A stretch of DNA of 61,736 nucleotides, taken from the NCBI RefSeq assembly GCF_003403295.1, contig NZ_QUWV01000049.1:1-61736 (forward strand), read 5' to 3'. The stretch's first letter is position 1; every line of letters starts with the position of its first letter. The notes under the pieces were generated by a model. It was not told the DNA's origin, made no database searches, and worked only from the letters and a program-made list of their open reading frames with translations. The position numbers were made by a program, and so were the translations under genes. Below, piece after piece: positions 18,381 through 27,806 of the stretch. This DNA is from Komagataeibacter melaceti (lineage in GTDB: Bacteria; Pseudomonadota; Alphaproteobacteria; Acetobacterales; Acetobacteraceae).

Positions 18381-18725
18381 TTACGCTGCGGCTGCGGCGG
18401 CAGCGGCGGCGGCACGTTCCTGCGCACGCTTCTTGGGCGCGGACTTCTTCGGCTGCTCGTTCCAGGTCGGCTTGGGCGCCAGGCCGGCGTTACCCAGGAA
18501 GCGGGCCACGCGGTCGGTCGGCTGCGCGCCGTTGGACAGCCAGTGGGTGATGCGCTCGGCAACCAGACGCACGCGGTCGGCATGGTCGGAGGGCAGCATC
18601 GGGTTGTAGGAACCAACGCGCTCGATGAAGCGGCCGTCACGCGGGGAGCGGCTGTCCGCCACGACAATGTGGTAGTACGGACGCTTTTTCGCACCGGCGC
18701 GGGCGAGACGGATCTTGAGGCTCAT
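18381..18725 (-). CDS. rpsP: 30S ribosomal protein S16
   Basis: 114-residue bS16: [34 protein letters not shown]-type start and [10 protein letters not shown] are diagnostic. The C terminus is an alanine tract of about 10 residues after a Lys-rich stretch ([13 protein letters not shown]), longer than in E. coli and usual in this order. The Ala tract is encoded by a GC-rich near-repeat, prone to length change. Confidence 0.97.
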   Translation of the reverse strand: MSLKIRLARAGAKKRPYYHIVVADSRSPRDGRFIERVGSYNPMLPSDHADRVRLVAERITHWLSNGAQPTDRVARFLGNAGLAPKPTWNEQPKKSAPKKRAQERAAAAAAAAAA

Positions 18726-18781
18726 TTAGGACTTCTCCAGACAGTAAAAAAGACAAAGGAAAACGGGAACGACGTTCAGGG

Positions 18782-20176
18782 TCAGCCAAAAGGCGGACGC
18801 CCGCCGCCGCCGGGGGGGCGTCCCCCCTTTGGCATGAGTGCGGACAGACCCTGACGCATCAGTCCCTTCACTCCCAACTTGCTGAACCGCTTCATCATGG
18901 AGGCCATCGCGTCATACTGCTTGAGCAGACGGTTGATCTCCTGCACGGTCGTACCGGACCCGGCGGCGATGCGCTTCTTGCGCGAGGCCTTGATGATGGA
19001 GGGCGTGCGCCGCTCCTTGCGGGTCATGGATGAAATGATGGCCTGATGGCGCTGGAGCACGGAGGTATCGAGTTCCTTGTCCCCCAGTGCCTCCTTGAGC
19101 TTGCCCATGCCCGGCAGCATGCCGAGGATGCCGGAAATGGAGCCCATCTTGTTGATCTGGCGGATCTGCGCCGCGTAATCATCAAGATCGAACTTGCCCT
19201 GCATCATCTTGAGGGCGAGCTTCTCGCTTTCCTCATGATCCAGGGTGTCGGACGCCTTCTCGACCAGCCCCGCGATGTCACCCAGGCCAAGGATACGGCC
19301 CGCGACACGTTCGGGGTGGAATTCCTCCAGCGCGTCCAGCTTCTCGCCCGAGCCGGTCAGCTTGATCGGCGCGCCGGTAATCGCGCGCATGGACAGGGCG
19401 GCGCCACCACGGGCGTCACCATCCATACGGGTCATGACAACGCCGGTCACGCCCACGGCCTCGTTGAACGCCTTGGCGGTGTTGACCGCGTCCTGCCCGG
19501 TCATGGCATCGACCACCAGCAGCGTTTCCGCCGGGCTGGTCTCGGCACGGATGGCCCGCACCTCGTCCATCAGGGCTTCGTCGATCGACAGGCGGCCCGC
19601 GGTATCGAGGATGACGATGTCATACCCCTCGCGCCGCCCCGTCTCCATCGCGCGCTTCGCAATCTCGACCGGGGTCTGCCCCGCGATGATGGGCAGCGAA
19701 GCGACACCCGCGCGCTCGGCCAACTGGGCAAGCTGCAACTGGGCGGCAGGACGCTGGGTATCAAGGCTGGCCAGCAGCACCTTCTTGCGCTCACGCAGCG
19801 CCAGGCGGCGCGCGATCTTGCCCGATGTGGTGGTCTTGCCCGAACCCTGAAGCCCGACCATCAGGATGGGCACCGGCGGCACGGCGTTCAGGTTGAGCGG
19901 TACGGCGCCCGCGCCGCCCAGGGCGTCGATCAGGGCGTCGTTGACGATCTTGGCGACGGCCTGACCGGGAGAGATGCTTTCCAGCACCTCATGCCCGACG
20001 GCGCGTTCACGGACCTTGTTGACGAAATCCTTGACGACAGGCAGCGCCACGTCGGCGTCGAGCATAGCCAGACGCACTTCGCGCATGGCTTCCGTGACGT
20101 CCGCCTCCGACAGTGCCCCGCGCTTGGCAAGGCCATCGAACACACCGGAAAGTTTGCCTGACAGGGTCTCGAACAA
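18782..20176 (-). CDS. ffh: signal recognition particle protein Ffh
   Basis: 464-residue SRP54 GTPase that, with 4.5S RNA, targets inner-membrane proteins to FtsY and the translocon. N domain (MFETLSGKLSGVFDGLAKRG), G domain with GLQGSGKTTTSGKIA, DTAGR and TRMDGDARGG, then the methionine-rich M domain with IIKASRKKRIAAGSG and the RNA-binding helices. The last 15 residues are a Gly/Pro-rich tail. First gene of the rpsP-rimM-trmD-rplS group. Confidence 0.98.
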   Translation of the reverse strand: MFETLSGKLSGVFDGLAKRGALSEADVTEAMREVRLAMLDADVALPVVKDFVNKVRERAVGHEVLESISPGQAVAKIVNDALIDALGGAGAVPLNLNAVPPVPILMVGLQGSGKTTTSGKIARRLALRERKKVLLASLDTQRPAAQLQLAQLAERAGVASLPIIAGQTPVEIAKRAMETGRREGYDIVILDTAGRLSIDEALMDEVRAIRAETSPAETLLVVDAMTGQDAVNTAKAFNEAVGVTGVVMTRMDGDARGGAALSMRAITGAPIKLTGSGEKLDALEEFHPERVAGRILGLGDIAGLVEKASDTLDHEESEKLALKMMQGKFDLDDYAAQIRQINKMGSISGILGMLPGMGKLKEALGDKELDTSVLQRHQAIISSMTRKERRTPSIIKASRKKRIAAGSGTTVQEINRLLKQYDAMASMMKRFSKLGVKGLMRQGLSALMPKGGRPPGGGGRPPFG

Positions 20177-20296
20177 CGTATTTCCCCAAAAGAGGACGCG
20201 CCACTGCGCGAACCCTCGCGAAGTGACGTGCCTGATTGTCGGGCGGATTTATCCCGCGCACCGCCCGAAGTCAAGCACGGGCTATGTGCGCGACAT

Positions 20297-20334
20297 AAAA
20301 AACGGCTGCCCGGCAATGCCGGGCAGCCGCCCCT
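20297..20334 (-). terminator. intrinsic terminator after the LTXXQ protein gene
   Basis: GGCTGCCCGGCA pairs with TGCCGGGCAGCC in a nearly perfect 12-bp stem with almost no loop; the minus strand then runs into six T. It ends the 20370-20882 transcript before the ffh operon upstream region. Confidence 0.92.
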
Positions 20335-20369
20335 GAACCTGCACCGCACGTGGCGGTGATGGTGCGATC

Positions 20370-20882
20370 TTACTTGTGGTCGTCATCCGACGGCGGCGGC
20401 GGAGCCGTCAGCGCGCGGAGCTGCTCATGCAGGCTCGCGACCTTGTCCTGCGTCTCACGGATCTGGTTGAGCTGGTCCGCGGTCAGGATGTCATGGATGC
20501 GGATGGCCGTCTGCAGGTGTGCGGCCTCATGCTGCTGGTGCAGGGTCTCGATCTGCTGCTGGAGGCTGGTGATGCGGGCTTCATCCACCTTGCCCGGCGT
20601 GGCCAGCAGGTCCTGGATCTGCTTGTGAAGCTGGTGCTCCTGCTCCATGTCCGCATGGAAGTCGGGATGGCTGTCCTTCAGGATGGCCTTGAGCTTCTTC
20701 TGCTGCGCAGAGGTCAGCTGCACGTTGGAAAGGAACGGCATGCCGCCCATGCCCATGCCACCCGGCCCACCGGGAAAGCAGCCCGGACCCGACTGGGGAG
20801 CATGATGCGCGGCAAGAGCCTGCCCGGACAGGCCCGCGATGCCACCGACGAGGGTGGCGGCCAGAATCATTTTCTTCATCAT
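20370..20882 (-). CDS. periplasmic Spy/CpxP-like LTXXQ protein
   Basis: About 170 residues with a clear signal peptide (MMKKMILAATLVGGIAGLSGQALA, cleavage after ALA). The mature part is almost wholly helical and has two LTXXQ motifs, LTSAQQKKL and LTADQLNQI, as in the Spy/CpxP family of envelope-stress chaperones. A Gly/Met/Pro-rich segment follows the signal, and the tail is acidic and His-containing (PPPPSDDDHK), which might bind metal. I use the ATG at 20882; the longer frame begins at TTG. It is monocistronic with its own terminator. Chaperone function is inferred from the family. Confidence 0.8.
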   Translation of the reverse strand: MMKKMILAATLVGGIAGLSGQALAAHHAPQSGPGCFPGGPGGMGMGGMPFLSNVQLTSAQQKKLKAILKDSHPDFHADMEQEHQLHKQIQDLLATPGKVDEARITSLQQQIETLHQQHEAAHLQTAIRIHDILTADQLNQIRETQDKVASLHEQLRALTAPPPPSDDDHK

Positions 20883-21034
20883 GGGAACCAAGTCTACTCC
20901 TGTTATAACTTACTTCATACCCTGCCCGTCCCCGTAAGGTCATGCAAGGCCTGTAAACATAACGCTACAGCAGCCGGTTCGTTCAATGTGGGCAGACTTG
21001 CTACAAATTGTAAGGAAGCCCGCCGCCTGTGCCC

Positions 21035-21820
21035 TCAGCCAAAGCGGCCGGTAATATAATCCTGAGTGCGCTTTTCACGCGGGGCGGTGAACATGCGGTC
21101 GGCGCTGTCCACCTCCACCACCTCGCCCATGTAGAAGAAGGCGACCTGATCGGCACAGCGCGCAGCCTGCTGCAGGTTGTGGGTGACGATGGCGATGGTG
21201 AAATCGGCCTTCAGTTCATCCAGCAGCTCCTCGATCCGCGCGGTCGAGACGGGATCAAGCGCGCTGGTGGGTTCATCAAGCAGCACCACCTCGGGCCGGG
21301 TGGCGATGGTGCGCGCGATGCACAGCCGCTGCTGCTGCCCGCCGGACAGGGCGGCGGCCGAATCGTGCAGCCGGTCGCGCACCTCGGGCCACAGGGCGAC
21401 ACGACGCAGCACGTCTTCCACCCGCGCGTCCATCGCGCTGCGGTCGAGGCGTTCATGCAGCCGCACGCCAAAGGCGATGTTGTCATAGATCGACATGGGG
21501 AACGGCGTGGGTTTCTGGAACACCATACCCACGCGTGAGCGCAGAACGTTCAGGTTCACCTTGGGGCCGAGGATGTTGCAGCCGTCAAAGATGACCTCCC
21601 CCGTCGCGCGCTGGCCGGGATAGAGGTCGTACATCCGGTTCAGCACACGCAGCAGGGTGGACTTGCCACAGCCGGACGGGCCGATCATGCCCGTGACCTG
21701 CCCGTGTGGAAAATCAATGGAGATGTTCTTGAGCGCATGATTCGCGCCGTAATAGAAATCCAGGTTACGCACGGCAATCGCCGCGGGCGCCTGGTTCTTT
21801 TCCGAGACTGTCATATTCAT
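21035..21820 (-). CDS. pstB: phosphate ABC transporter ATP-binding protein
   Basis: 261-residue ATPase of the high-affinity phosphate importer. Walker [21 protein letters not shown], signature [13 protein letters not shown] and Walker [14 protein letters not shown]; the spacing and the [16 protein letters not shown] segment are PstB-specific. Overlaps pstA by 4 bases; a second ATG two codons in (21814) has a better-spaced AGGAA. Neither phoU nor phoB follows. Confidence 0.96.
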   Translation of the reverse strand: MNMTVSEKNQAPAAIAVRNLDFYYGANHALKNISIDFPHGQVTGMIGPSGCGKSTLLRVLNRMYDLYPGQRATGEVIFDGCNILGPKVNLNVLRSRVGMVFQKPTPFPMSIYDNIAFGVRLHERLDRSAMDARVEDVLRRVALWPEVRDRLHDSAAALSGGQQQRLCIARTIATRPEVVLLDEPTSALDPVSTARIEELLDELKADFTIAIVTHNLQQAARCADQVAFFYMGEVVEVDSADRMFTAPREKRTQDYITGRFG

Positions 21821-22728
21821 TTCCTGTTACGTCCCAGCCCCAGCCGCACGGTTATGTTGATCATGAGGATGCCCGTGGTAATCAGCAGCGCGCCGGTCCA
21901 GGCCAGTGCCGTCCAGTCCGCATAGGCAGCACCTGCGTACTGATAGATCGTCACCGGCAGGCTGGCCATGGGGGCCGTGGGCGAGACCGACCAGTTCATG
22001 TTCCCAAGCGAGGTGAACAGCAGCGGCGCCGTCTCGCCCGATACGCGGGCCAGCGCCAGCAGGATGCCGGTGGCCACCCCGTCACGCGCCGCGCGCAGGC
22101 AGACGGACAGGATCACCCGCCACCGGGGCGCGCCAAGGGCGAACGCGGCCTCACGCATGGAAAGCGGGACAAGGCGCAGCATGTCCTCCGTAGTGCGCAC
22201 CACGACCGGCACCACAAGGATGGACAGGGCCAGCGCCCCCGCCAGGCCGGAAAAATGCCCCGTCGGCACCACCACGATCATATAGATGAACAGCCCCACC
22301 AGAATGGAGGGGGCGGACAGCAGCAGGTCGGACACAAAGCGGACGGCATTGATCAGCCGCCCGTCCGTCGCGGTGAATTCGGCAAGGTAGATGCCGGTCA
22401 GCAGCCCCACGGGTGCGCCGATCAGCACGGCCAGCCCGGTCTGGATCAGGCTGCCCACAATGGCGTTGGCAAGCCCGCCATCCTGCCCCGGCGGCAGGGT
22501 GACATGCACGAACGTGACCCAGCGCAGCCCGCTGATCCCGTTGCGCACCAGCACGAACAGGATGGAAAACAGCATGAGCAGCACCAGCACGGTCGCCGCC
22601 CAGCACAGGCCGGTAGCAACCCGGTCCACCATGCGCCTGCGCATGTCGGACAGGCTGTTGCCCTGCCAGCGCCCCGATGTGCACGGCGTATCCACTGCCG
22701 TGGCCGCCTGACTGTCGTGCCCGGCCAT
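21817..22728 (-). CDS. pstA: phosphate ABC transporter permease PstA
   Basis: 303-residue inner-membrane permease, six predicted helices, with the cytoplasmic [26 protein letters not shown] loop that contacts PstB. The first 30 residues are a cytoplasmic extension. It begins right after the pstC stop and overlaps pstB. Other family marks: [29 protein letters not shown] and [14 protein letters not shown]. Confidence 0.95.
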   Translation of the reverse strand: MAGHDSQAATAVDTPCTSGRWQGNSLSDMRRRMVDRVATGLCWAATVLVLLMLFSILFVLVRNGISGLRWVTFVHVTLPPGQDGGLANAIVGSLIQTGLAVLIGAPVGLLTGIYLAEFTATDGRLINAVRFVSDLLLSAPSILVGLFIYMIVVVPTGHFSGLAGALALSILVVPVVVRTTEDMLRLVPLSMREAAFALGAPRWRVILSVCLRAARDGVATGILLALARVSGETAPLLFTSLGNMNWSVSPTAPMASLPVTIYQYAGAAYADWTALAWTGALLITTGILMINITVRLGLGRNRK

Positions 22729-23691
22729 CTAGCGGCCCGCCGCCTTGCTGCGCAGCAACAGCCGCGAGCAGACCAGTGTCCCGAGCGAAATGAGCATGAG
22801 CAGGAAGCCCACCGCCATCAGGGACGAGAATTTCAGGCTGCCCACCGCGCTTTCGGGAAATTCGAGCGCGATCAGCGAAGCGATCGTGTTGCCCGGTGAA
22901 AACAGCGACCAGCCGATATGGTTGGCGTTGCCGATGACAAAGGTAATCGCCATCGTCTCCCCCAGCGCGCGCCCCAGCCCGAGCATGATTCCGCCCACAA
23001 CGGATGTGCGCGACCATGGCAGGATGATGCGCCGCACGACTTCCCACCGGGTCATGCCAAGGCCGTAGGCACTTTCCTTAAGCACGGCAGGCATGGACAG
23101 GAACACATCGCGCATGACGGCGGAGATGAAGGGCGTGATCATGACCGCCAGGATCATGCCCCCGGTCAGGAACCCGGTGCCGTAGGGCGCGCCACGGAAC
23201 AGCGTGCCAACCACGGGAAGCCGCCCCAGCGTATGGGCCGCCATCGGTTCAACGTAATGCGCCATGAACGGCACCAGCACCGCAAATCCCCACATGCCGA
23301 AAATGATGGAAGGCACCGCCGCCAGAAGCTGGATCAGCGTGCCGATCACACCCGCGATGCGCGATGACGCGATTTCGGTCAGCCACACCGCGATGCCGAA
23401 GGCCAGCGGCACCGCCATGGCGATGGCCAGCAGCGACGTGACCAGCGTGCCGAACATGGGCGCGGCCGCGCCGAAATGCTGGGTGACGGGGTTCCATGCC
23501 TTGTCGAACAGGAAACCGAGGCCAAACCTGCCGAACGCGCCGCGCGCGCCCCACGCCATGACCGCCACCATCCCGCCCAGCCCGAGCAGGATCAGGACCG
23601 CGCTGCAACGGACAATGGTGGCAAACACGGCATCACCGTTCCCCCTGACCGCCCCCGTCAGGGCTGAAGGAGATGTTGCAGACCGATCCAT
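22729..23691 (-). CDS. pstC: phosphate ABC transporter permease PstC
   Basis: About 320-residue partner permease of PstA. Hydrophobic helices throughout, with the coupling loop KESAYGLGMTRWEVVRRIILPWSRTSVVGG and a phosphate-permease motif GRALGETMAITFVIGN. I start at 23691 (MDRSATSP), which has GGAGG 8 bases upstream; a frame extending 35 codons earlier lacks support. No pstS binding-protein gene lies upstream, where it is normally found; the 164 bases between here and the nucleoside-hydrolase-like gene hold nothing recognisable. Confidence 0.94.
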   Translation of the reverse strand: MDRSATSPSALTGAVRGNGDAVFATIVRCSAVLILLGLGGMVAVMAWGARGAFGRFGLGFLFDKAWNPVTQHFGAAAPMFGTLVTSLLAIAMAVPLAFGIAVWLTEIASSRIAGVIGTLIQLLAAVPSIIFGMWGFAVLVPFMAHYVEPMAAHTLGRLPVVGTLFRGAPYGTGFLTGGMILAVMITPFISAVMRDVFLSMPAVLKESAYGLGMTRWEVVRRIILPWSRTSVVGGIMLGLGRALGETMAITFVIGNANHIGWSLFSPGNTIASLIALEFPESAVGSLKFSSLMAVGFLLMLISLGTLVCSRLLLRSKAAGR

Positions 23692-23854
23692 ACAGAAGAC
23701 CTCCGTGCCGCCACACGTATCAGAATTGTCAACATTCGCGCCCGCAGGCACACCGGATTGCCGGGACCAATACTGGACGGGAAGCAGGTTCCGCAACCGT
23801 CATGAGCGCCGATGGGCAAAGTTTGCACCATATCGTTGTATTTTTACGCGCCCC

Positions 23855-24766
23855 TCAGGCCTCGGCCCCCTGCCCCGCCAGCAGCAGTTCACGCAGCACG
23901 CCGCGCCCTGCCTCGACCGACATGCGCTCCAGAACCAGCGCGTTGGGCTGCACGCCGCCCATGCCGATATGCCGGGCCACCGTCATGCCGCGCGTGAACG
24001 TGCCATGACATTCCACATCCACATGCGCCAGATGCCCGCAGAAGATGCCGGGGCTGAGCAACGCCAGCAGCGGGGCCGCCGCGCGCAGCGAAATATCCAC
24101 CCCGCTGCCCCGCGCGCCGCCGGTGCGGGCGGCCGCCAGCAGGGCATGCACATGCCCCGCGACGGAGGCGGGCATGACCCCCATGGGGGCAAGCCCTTCC
24201 ATCCACACGGCATCGGCATTCAGGCGGGCGGTGCAGTCAAGCGGGATCAGGGTGACGGGCACGCCCATGGCCAGCACCGTGGCTGCTGCCTCCGGGTCCG
24301 CCGCGATGTTGCGCTCCGCCACCGCCGTTGCATCACCGGGGGAGAACAGTGCACCGCCGCTCACGATCACCCCATGCAGGTGCGTGCGCACATCCGGGGC
24401 CTGTATCAGCGCCAGCGCCAGCGTGGTGAGCGGGCCGGAGCAGCACAGGGTCACGCTGTCCGGCGGGCAGGCCCGAATCGCTTCCACCAGATATTGCGCG
24501 CCCAGACCTTCCGCGCCCTGCGCCACGGGGGCGGGCGCGTGTGTCGCGACCAGCGCGCCGGGACTGCCCGCATGCACTTCCACCCCCGCCACGCCGCACT
24601 GGCGCAGCAGGTCGCGCGCCTGCGTGATGGCCGTGGCGACCTGTGCGGCCGCGCCACTGAACAGCACCAGCACCGGACGGACATGATCGGGAGCCTGCAC
24701 GGCAGCGAACAGGGTCGCCATGCCCTGCGCATCAGGTGTCAGATCAAGAATGATGGGCCGTGTCAT
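23855..24766 (-). CDS. nucleoside-hydrolase-fold protein lacking catalytic residues
   Basis: About 303 residues with the overall pattern of inosine-uridine nucleoside hydrolases: SGPLTTLALAL, GVIVSGGALF, RNIAADPEAAATV and VDVECHGTFTRGMTV align with conserved family blocks. The calcium and catalytic residues are missing: the DxDPGxDD start is DLTPDAQG here, so three of the four Asp are lost, and the C-terminal His-Asp pair is replaced (SLRAAAPLLALLSPG). It is therefore unlikely to hydrolyse nucleosides by the usual mechanism and may bind a ligand or regulate. It lies 60 bases after an ABC permease gene, apparently the last gene of the ispH operon. Start chosen at MTRPIILD. Confidence 0.75.
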   Translation of the reverse strand: MTRPIILDLTPDAQGMATLFAAVQAPDHVRPVLVLFSGAAAQVATAITQARDLLRQCGVAGVEVHAGSPGALVATHAPAPVAQGAEGLGAQYLVEAIRACPPDSVTLCCSGPLTTLALALIQAPDVRTHLHGVIVSGGALFSPGDATAVAERNIAADPEAAATVLAMGVPVTLIPLDCTARLNADAVWMEGLAPMGVMPASVAGHVHALLAAARTGGARGSGVDISLRAAAPLLALLSPGIFCGHLAHVDVECHGTFTRGMTVARHIGMGGVQPNALVLERMSVEAGRGVLRELLLAGQGAEA

Positions 24767-24826
24767 GAGCATCCCGTCCTGCATGGTTGCGCGGTTTCAT
24801 GATGGGTGGTGACCCGTTGTAACAGT

Positions 24827-25606
24827 TCAGTCAATATCCTCATGCCGGGGCTGCCAGTACAACGCGCGCGCCAGCAACCGGTCCACGCCCCACCACAGCA
24901 GCACCGTCATGGCCGCCAGCACAGCCAGCGCCGCGAACATGAGATCCGTCTGGAAACGGGTATTCGCCGTCTGCATGAGGAAGCCCAGCCCCGAGGACGC
25001 GCCAACCCACTCCCCCACCACCGCCCCGATGGGCGCGATGGCCGTCGCCATCCGCACGCCCGATGCAAAGGACGGCATGGCGGCAGGCAGGCGCACATGC
25101 AGCAGGACCCGCAAGCGGGTCGCCCCCATGGTGCGGGCCAGGTCCATCCACCCCGCCTCGGTCTGGCGCAGGCCGTCGCCCAGCGCGGAAGTGACGGGAA
25201 AGAAGATGACCAGCACCGCCATGACCACCTTGGACGCCATGCCGAATCCGAACCACAGCACCAACAGCGGCGCCAGCGCGAAAACCGGCACGGCCTGACT
25301 GAACAGCACCATGGGCATGACCCACCGCCGCAGCGGCGCCCATAGCGCCATGGCCACGGCCAGCGCGCTCCCCGCCCCGATCCCCAGTGCGAGGCCAAGC
25401 AGCGTTTCCTCGCCCGTGGTCAGTGCGGCAGGCAGCAGTTGCGCGCGCCCCGTCCAGAGCGCGCGCGCCACGGCATCGGGCGGGGGCAGCATGTAAGGCG
25501 GGATGCCGCCCCAGCGCCCCAGCCCCCACCACAGGACCACCAGCCCGGCAAGGGTGGCGAGCGGGCGCAGGAACATCCCCGCGCGGGCGGCGGTTACACG
25601 GGTCAT
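24827..25606 (-). CDS. ABC transporter permease (NitT/TauT/ThiX type)
   Basis: 259-residue permease with about six helices and the coupling loop DLARTMGATRLRVLLHVRLPAAMPS, belonging to the BPD_transp_1 group that imports nitrate, taurine, sulfonates, riboflavin or the thiamine precursor hydroxymethylpyrimidine. Best general resemblance is to ThiX-like permeases (SSGLGFLMQTANTRFQTDLMFA), but substrate cannot be fixed. Coupled to the ATPase gene by a 4-base overlap. No solute-binding protein gene is present in the operon. Confidence 0.85.
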   Translation of the reverse strand: MTRVTAARAGMFLRPLATLAGLVVLWWGLGRWGGIPPYMLPPPDAVARALWTGRAQLLPAALTTGEETLLGLALGIGAGSALAVAMALWAPLRRWVMPMVLFSQAVPVFALAPLLVLWFGFGMASKVVMAVLVIFFPVTSALGDGLRQTEAGWMDLARTMGATRLRVLLHVRLPAAMPSFASGVRMATAIAPIGAVVGEWVGASSGLGFLMQTANTRFQTDLMFAALAVLAAMTVLLWWGVDRLLARALYWQPRHEDID

Positions 25607-26328
25607 TGCAGCATCCGCCGCAGCAAAGCGGATTGCGTGGCGAGGACGGAGGGATCATCCACCGCCCGGGGCACCTGTCCGTCGGGCACGGCAATCGCGC
25701 TGATCGTGGCCGGGTGGCCCGCCATGAGCAGCATGCTGTCAGCCAGGCGGCAGGCTTCCAGCGGGTCATGTGTGATCAGCACCACGGTGCGCCCGGCCAG
25801 CATGCGCCCGGCAAGGTCCTGCATGCGCGCGCGGGTTACGCTATCGAGTGCGGAAAACGGTTCATCCATCAGAATAACCGGACGGTCCTCATACAGCACG
25901 CGGGCCAGCGCCGCGCGCTGCCGCATGCCACCGGACAGGGTGGCGGGCAGTGCCGCGGCATGGGCCGCCAGCCCCACGCAGTCCAGCAGGTGGCCCATGC
26001 GCGCGCGATCGGGCGACTCACCACGCAGGCGTGCGCCCAGCATGACGTTATCGGCAATGCTGGCCCATGGCAGCAACAGGTCCTGCTGTCCCATCCATGC
26101 AATGCGGCCCGCAAGCGGCAGGCCGTCACCCGCGACGATGCACCCCCGGTCGGGCGCGGCCAGCCCCCCCAGCATGCGCAGCAGCGAGGTCTTGCCCACG
26201 CCACTCGCCCCCAGCAGGACGGTCATGATCCCGCCGCCGATCTTCAGGTCCAGATCGTGGAACAGGGGGGCGGACCCGAAATCCAGCCCGACGCCTTCAA
26301 GATGGAGGGCAGGCGCCGCCTGCATCAT
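25603..26328 (-). CDS. ABC transporter ATP-binding protein
   Basis: 241-residue ATPase partner of the downstream permease. Walker [15 protein letters not shown], signature [13 protein letters not shown], Walker [14 protein letters not shown] and the switch His in VLITHD. The N-terminal '[22 protein letters not shown]' arrangement (shortened here: [11 protein letters not shown]) is of the NitT/TauT/ThiZ class. Its ATG overlaps the rnhA stop codon, so the transporter has been joined to the ispH-thrB-rnhA operon. Confidence 0.88.
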   Translation of the reverse strand: MMQAAPALHLEGVGLDFGSAPLFHDLDLKIGGGIMTVLLGASGVGKTSLLRMLGGLAAPDRGCIVAGDGLPLAGRIAWMGQQDLLLPWASIADNVMLGARLRGESPDRARMGHLLDCVGLAAHAAALPATLSGGMRQRAALARVLYEDRPVILMDEPFSALDSVTRARMQDLAGRMLAGRTVVLITHDPLEACRLADSMLLMAGHPATISAIAVPDGQVPRAVDDPSVLATQSALLRRMLQ

Positions 26329-26825
26329 TTCCTGCGGGTGGGATAGGGAATACCCAGCGCGTCACGCGCGCTGGTGGCCAGACGGTCCACGCGCTCGTTA
26401 TTCTCATCGCCGGAATGGCCACGTACCCATTTCCACTCGACGTCGTGCTTCGCACTCACGTCAAGCAGGCGACGCCACAGGTCCATGTTGGCCACCGGGT
26501 CGCCCGAGGCATTGCGCCAGTTACGCCGGACCCAGCCCGTGCTCCAGCGCATGATGCCGTTGCGCACATATTCGCTGTCGGTATGCAGCACCACGCGGCA
26601 CGGGCGCTTGAGGGCTTCCAGCGCCTCGGCCGCGGCGGTAAGTTCCATGCGGTTGTTGGTTGTTTCCGCCTCGCCGCCCGAAAGCTCGCGCTCCTGCCCC
26701 CGGCAGCACAGCAGCGCCCCCCAGCCGCCCGGGCCGGGATTGGGCTTGCAGCCGCCATCGGTCCAGATCTCGACCACATCGCTGGCCGTGGGCTGGGTCT
26801 CCACCGTGGTCGTGTTCTCGCTCAT
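26325..26825 (-). CDS. rnhA: ribonuclease HI
   Basis: 166-residue RNase H that degrades RNA in RNA-DNA hybrids. The four acidic active-site residues are visible: Asp in [12 protein letters not shown], Glu in NNRMELTAA, Asp in [10 protein letters not shown] and Asp in ERVDRLA; the loop His is in [12 protein letters not shown]. About 18 extra N-terminal residues precede the fold. Overlaps thrB by 4 bases and the ABC ATPase by 4 bases. Confidence 0.97.
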   Translation of the reverse strand: MSENTTTVETQPTASDVVEIWTDGGCKPNPGPGGWGALLCCRGQERELSGGEAETTNNRMELTAAAEALEALKRPCRVVLHTDSEYVRNGIMRWSTGWVRRNWRNASGDPVANMDLWRRLLDVSAKHDVEWKWVRGHSGDENNERVDRLATSARDALGIPYPTRRK

Positions 26826-27793
26826 GGCAGAAACCTCTCGCCCATGCGGGCAGCGCAGAATTCCATCCGCGCCACGTAGTCCAGCGGGTCCTTGCGCGTG
26901 ACCAGCGCATCGGCCGGGGTGTTGATCCAGTCATACAGCCGCGTCAGCGTAAAGCGCAGGGCCGCACCGGTGGCGAGGGTGGCCAGAGCTGCCTCCTCCG
27001 CCAGTTCCAGCGGGCGGACGCCATTATACCCCGCCACCATGGCCTGCGCACGCGCGGGCACGAAACGCCGCGTATCATCAAAGCACCAGGCGTTGATGCC
27101 GATGGCCAGGTCATAGGCGTACCAGTCGGTACAGGCGAAATAGAAGTCGATCAGACCCGACAGCCTGCCATCGCGGAAGAAGACGTTATCAGGGAACAGG
27201 TCGGCATGGATCTGCCCGCGCGGCAGGGTGGGATTGTTGCCCGTACCCGGCCATGCGGGCAGGACGCGGGCCAGCACATCACCAATCTCGCGCACCAGCC
27301 CGGGGCGCACTTCATCGCCCCGCGCACGGCAGGAATCCAGCAGCCCCGCCCATGACTGCGGCCCCATGGAGTTGGGGCGTTCGGCCACGTATCCCTCACC
27401 CAGCAGGTGCAGCCGCGCCATGGCGGCCCCCACCTGCGCGCACATGTCCACATCCACCCGCCGCGACCATGCGCCGGGCAGGAAGGTGGTGATGGCGGCG
27501 GGCCGGCCCGAAAGCGTGCCCAGCGTGCGCCCCTGCCGGTCAGCCACCGGCAGCGGGCAGGACAGTCCATGCTTGGCCAGATACTGCATGAGCCCGAGGA
27601 ACCACGGCAGTTCATCGGGGTTCACGCGCCGCTCATACAGCGTCAGGATAAAGGTGGCCCGGGTGGTCTTCAGCAGGAAATTGCTGTTTTCCACCCCTTC
27701 CGCAATGCCCTGGCAGGCGACGGGCCTGCCGATGTCATAGCCTTCGAGAAACGCGGCAAGCGCTTCGTCCGGCACTTCGGTATAGACTGCCAT
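26822..27793 (-). CDS. thrB: homoserine kinase (APH/ThrB type II)
   Basis: Phosphorylates homoserine in threonine synthesis. 323 residues of the aminoglycoside-phosphotransferase-like fold used by alphaproteobacteria: N-terminal [13 protein letters not shown], catalytic [11 protein letters not shown] and metal-binding [17 protein letters not shown]. Sits between ispH and rnhA, the conserved order for this type. Starts 14 bases after ispH. Confidence 0.95.
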   Translation of the reverse strand: MAVYTEVPDEALAAFLEGYDIGRPVACQGIAEGVENSNFLLKTTRATFILTLYERRVNPDELPWFLGLMQYLAKHGLSCPLPVADRQGRTLGTLSGRPAAITTFLPGAWSRRVDVDMCAQVGAAMARLHLLGEGYVAERPNSMGPQSWAGLLDSCRARGDEVRPGLVREIGDVLARVLPAWPGTGNNPTLPRGQIHADLFPDNVFFRDGRLSGLIDFYFACTDWYAYDLAIGINAWCFDDTRRFVPARAQAMVAGYNGVRPLELAEEAALATLATGAALRFTLTRLYDWINTPADALVTRKDPLDYVARMEFCAARMGERFLP

Positions 27794-27806
27794 GCCCTGA
27801 TACGGT

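Noticed and set aside
18381-18430. Simple repeat in the rpsP tail as a mobile element or frameshift site
   Set aside because: It is an ordinary Ala tract of GCN codons in frame, usual for bS16 in this order.
19046-20161. 371-codon open frame antisense to ffh
   Set aside because: Fully inside ffh on the other strand and without family features.
23692-23854. Pho box upstream of pstC
   Set aside because: No two CTGTCA-like half sites with 11-base spacing; a TTGACA near 23728 lacks a matching -10.
23264-24802. 512-codon open frame antisense to pstC and the nucleoside-hydrolase-like gene
   Set aside because: It crosses two real genes and reads as low-complexity Arg/His/Gln/Pro; no ribosome site.
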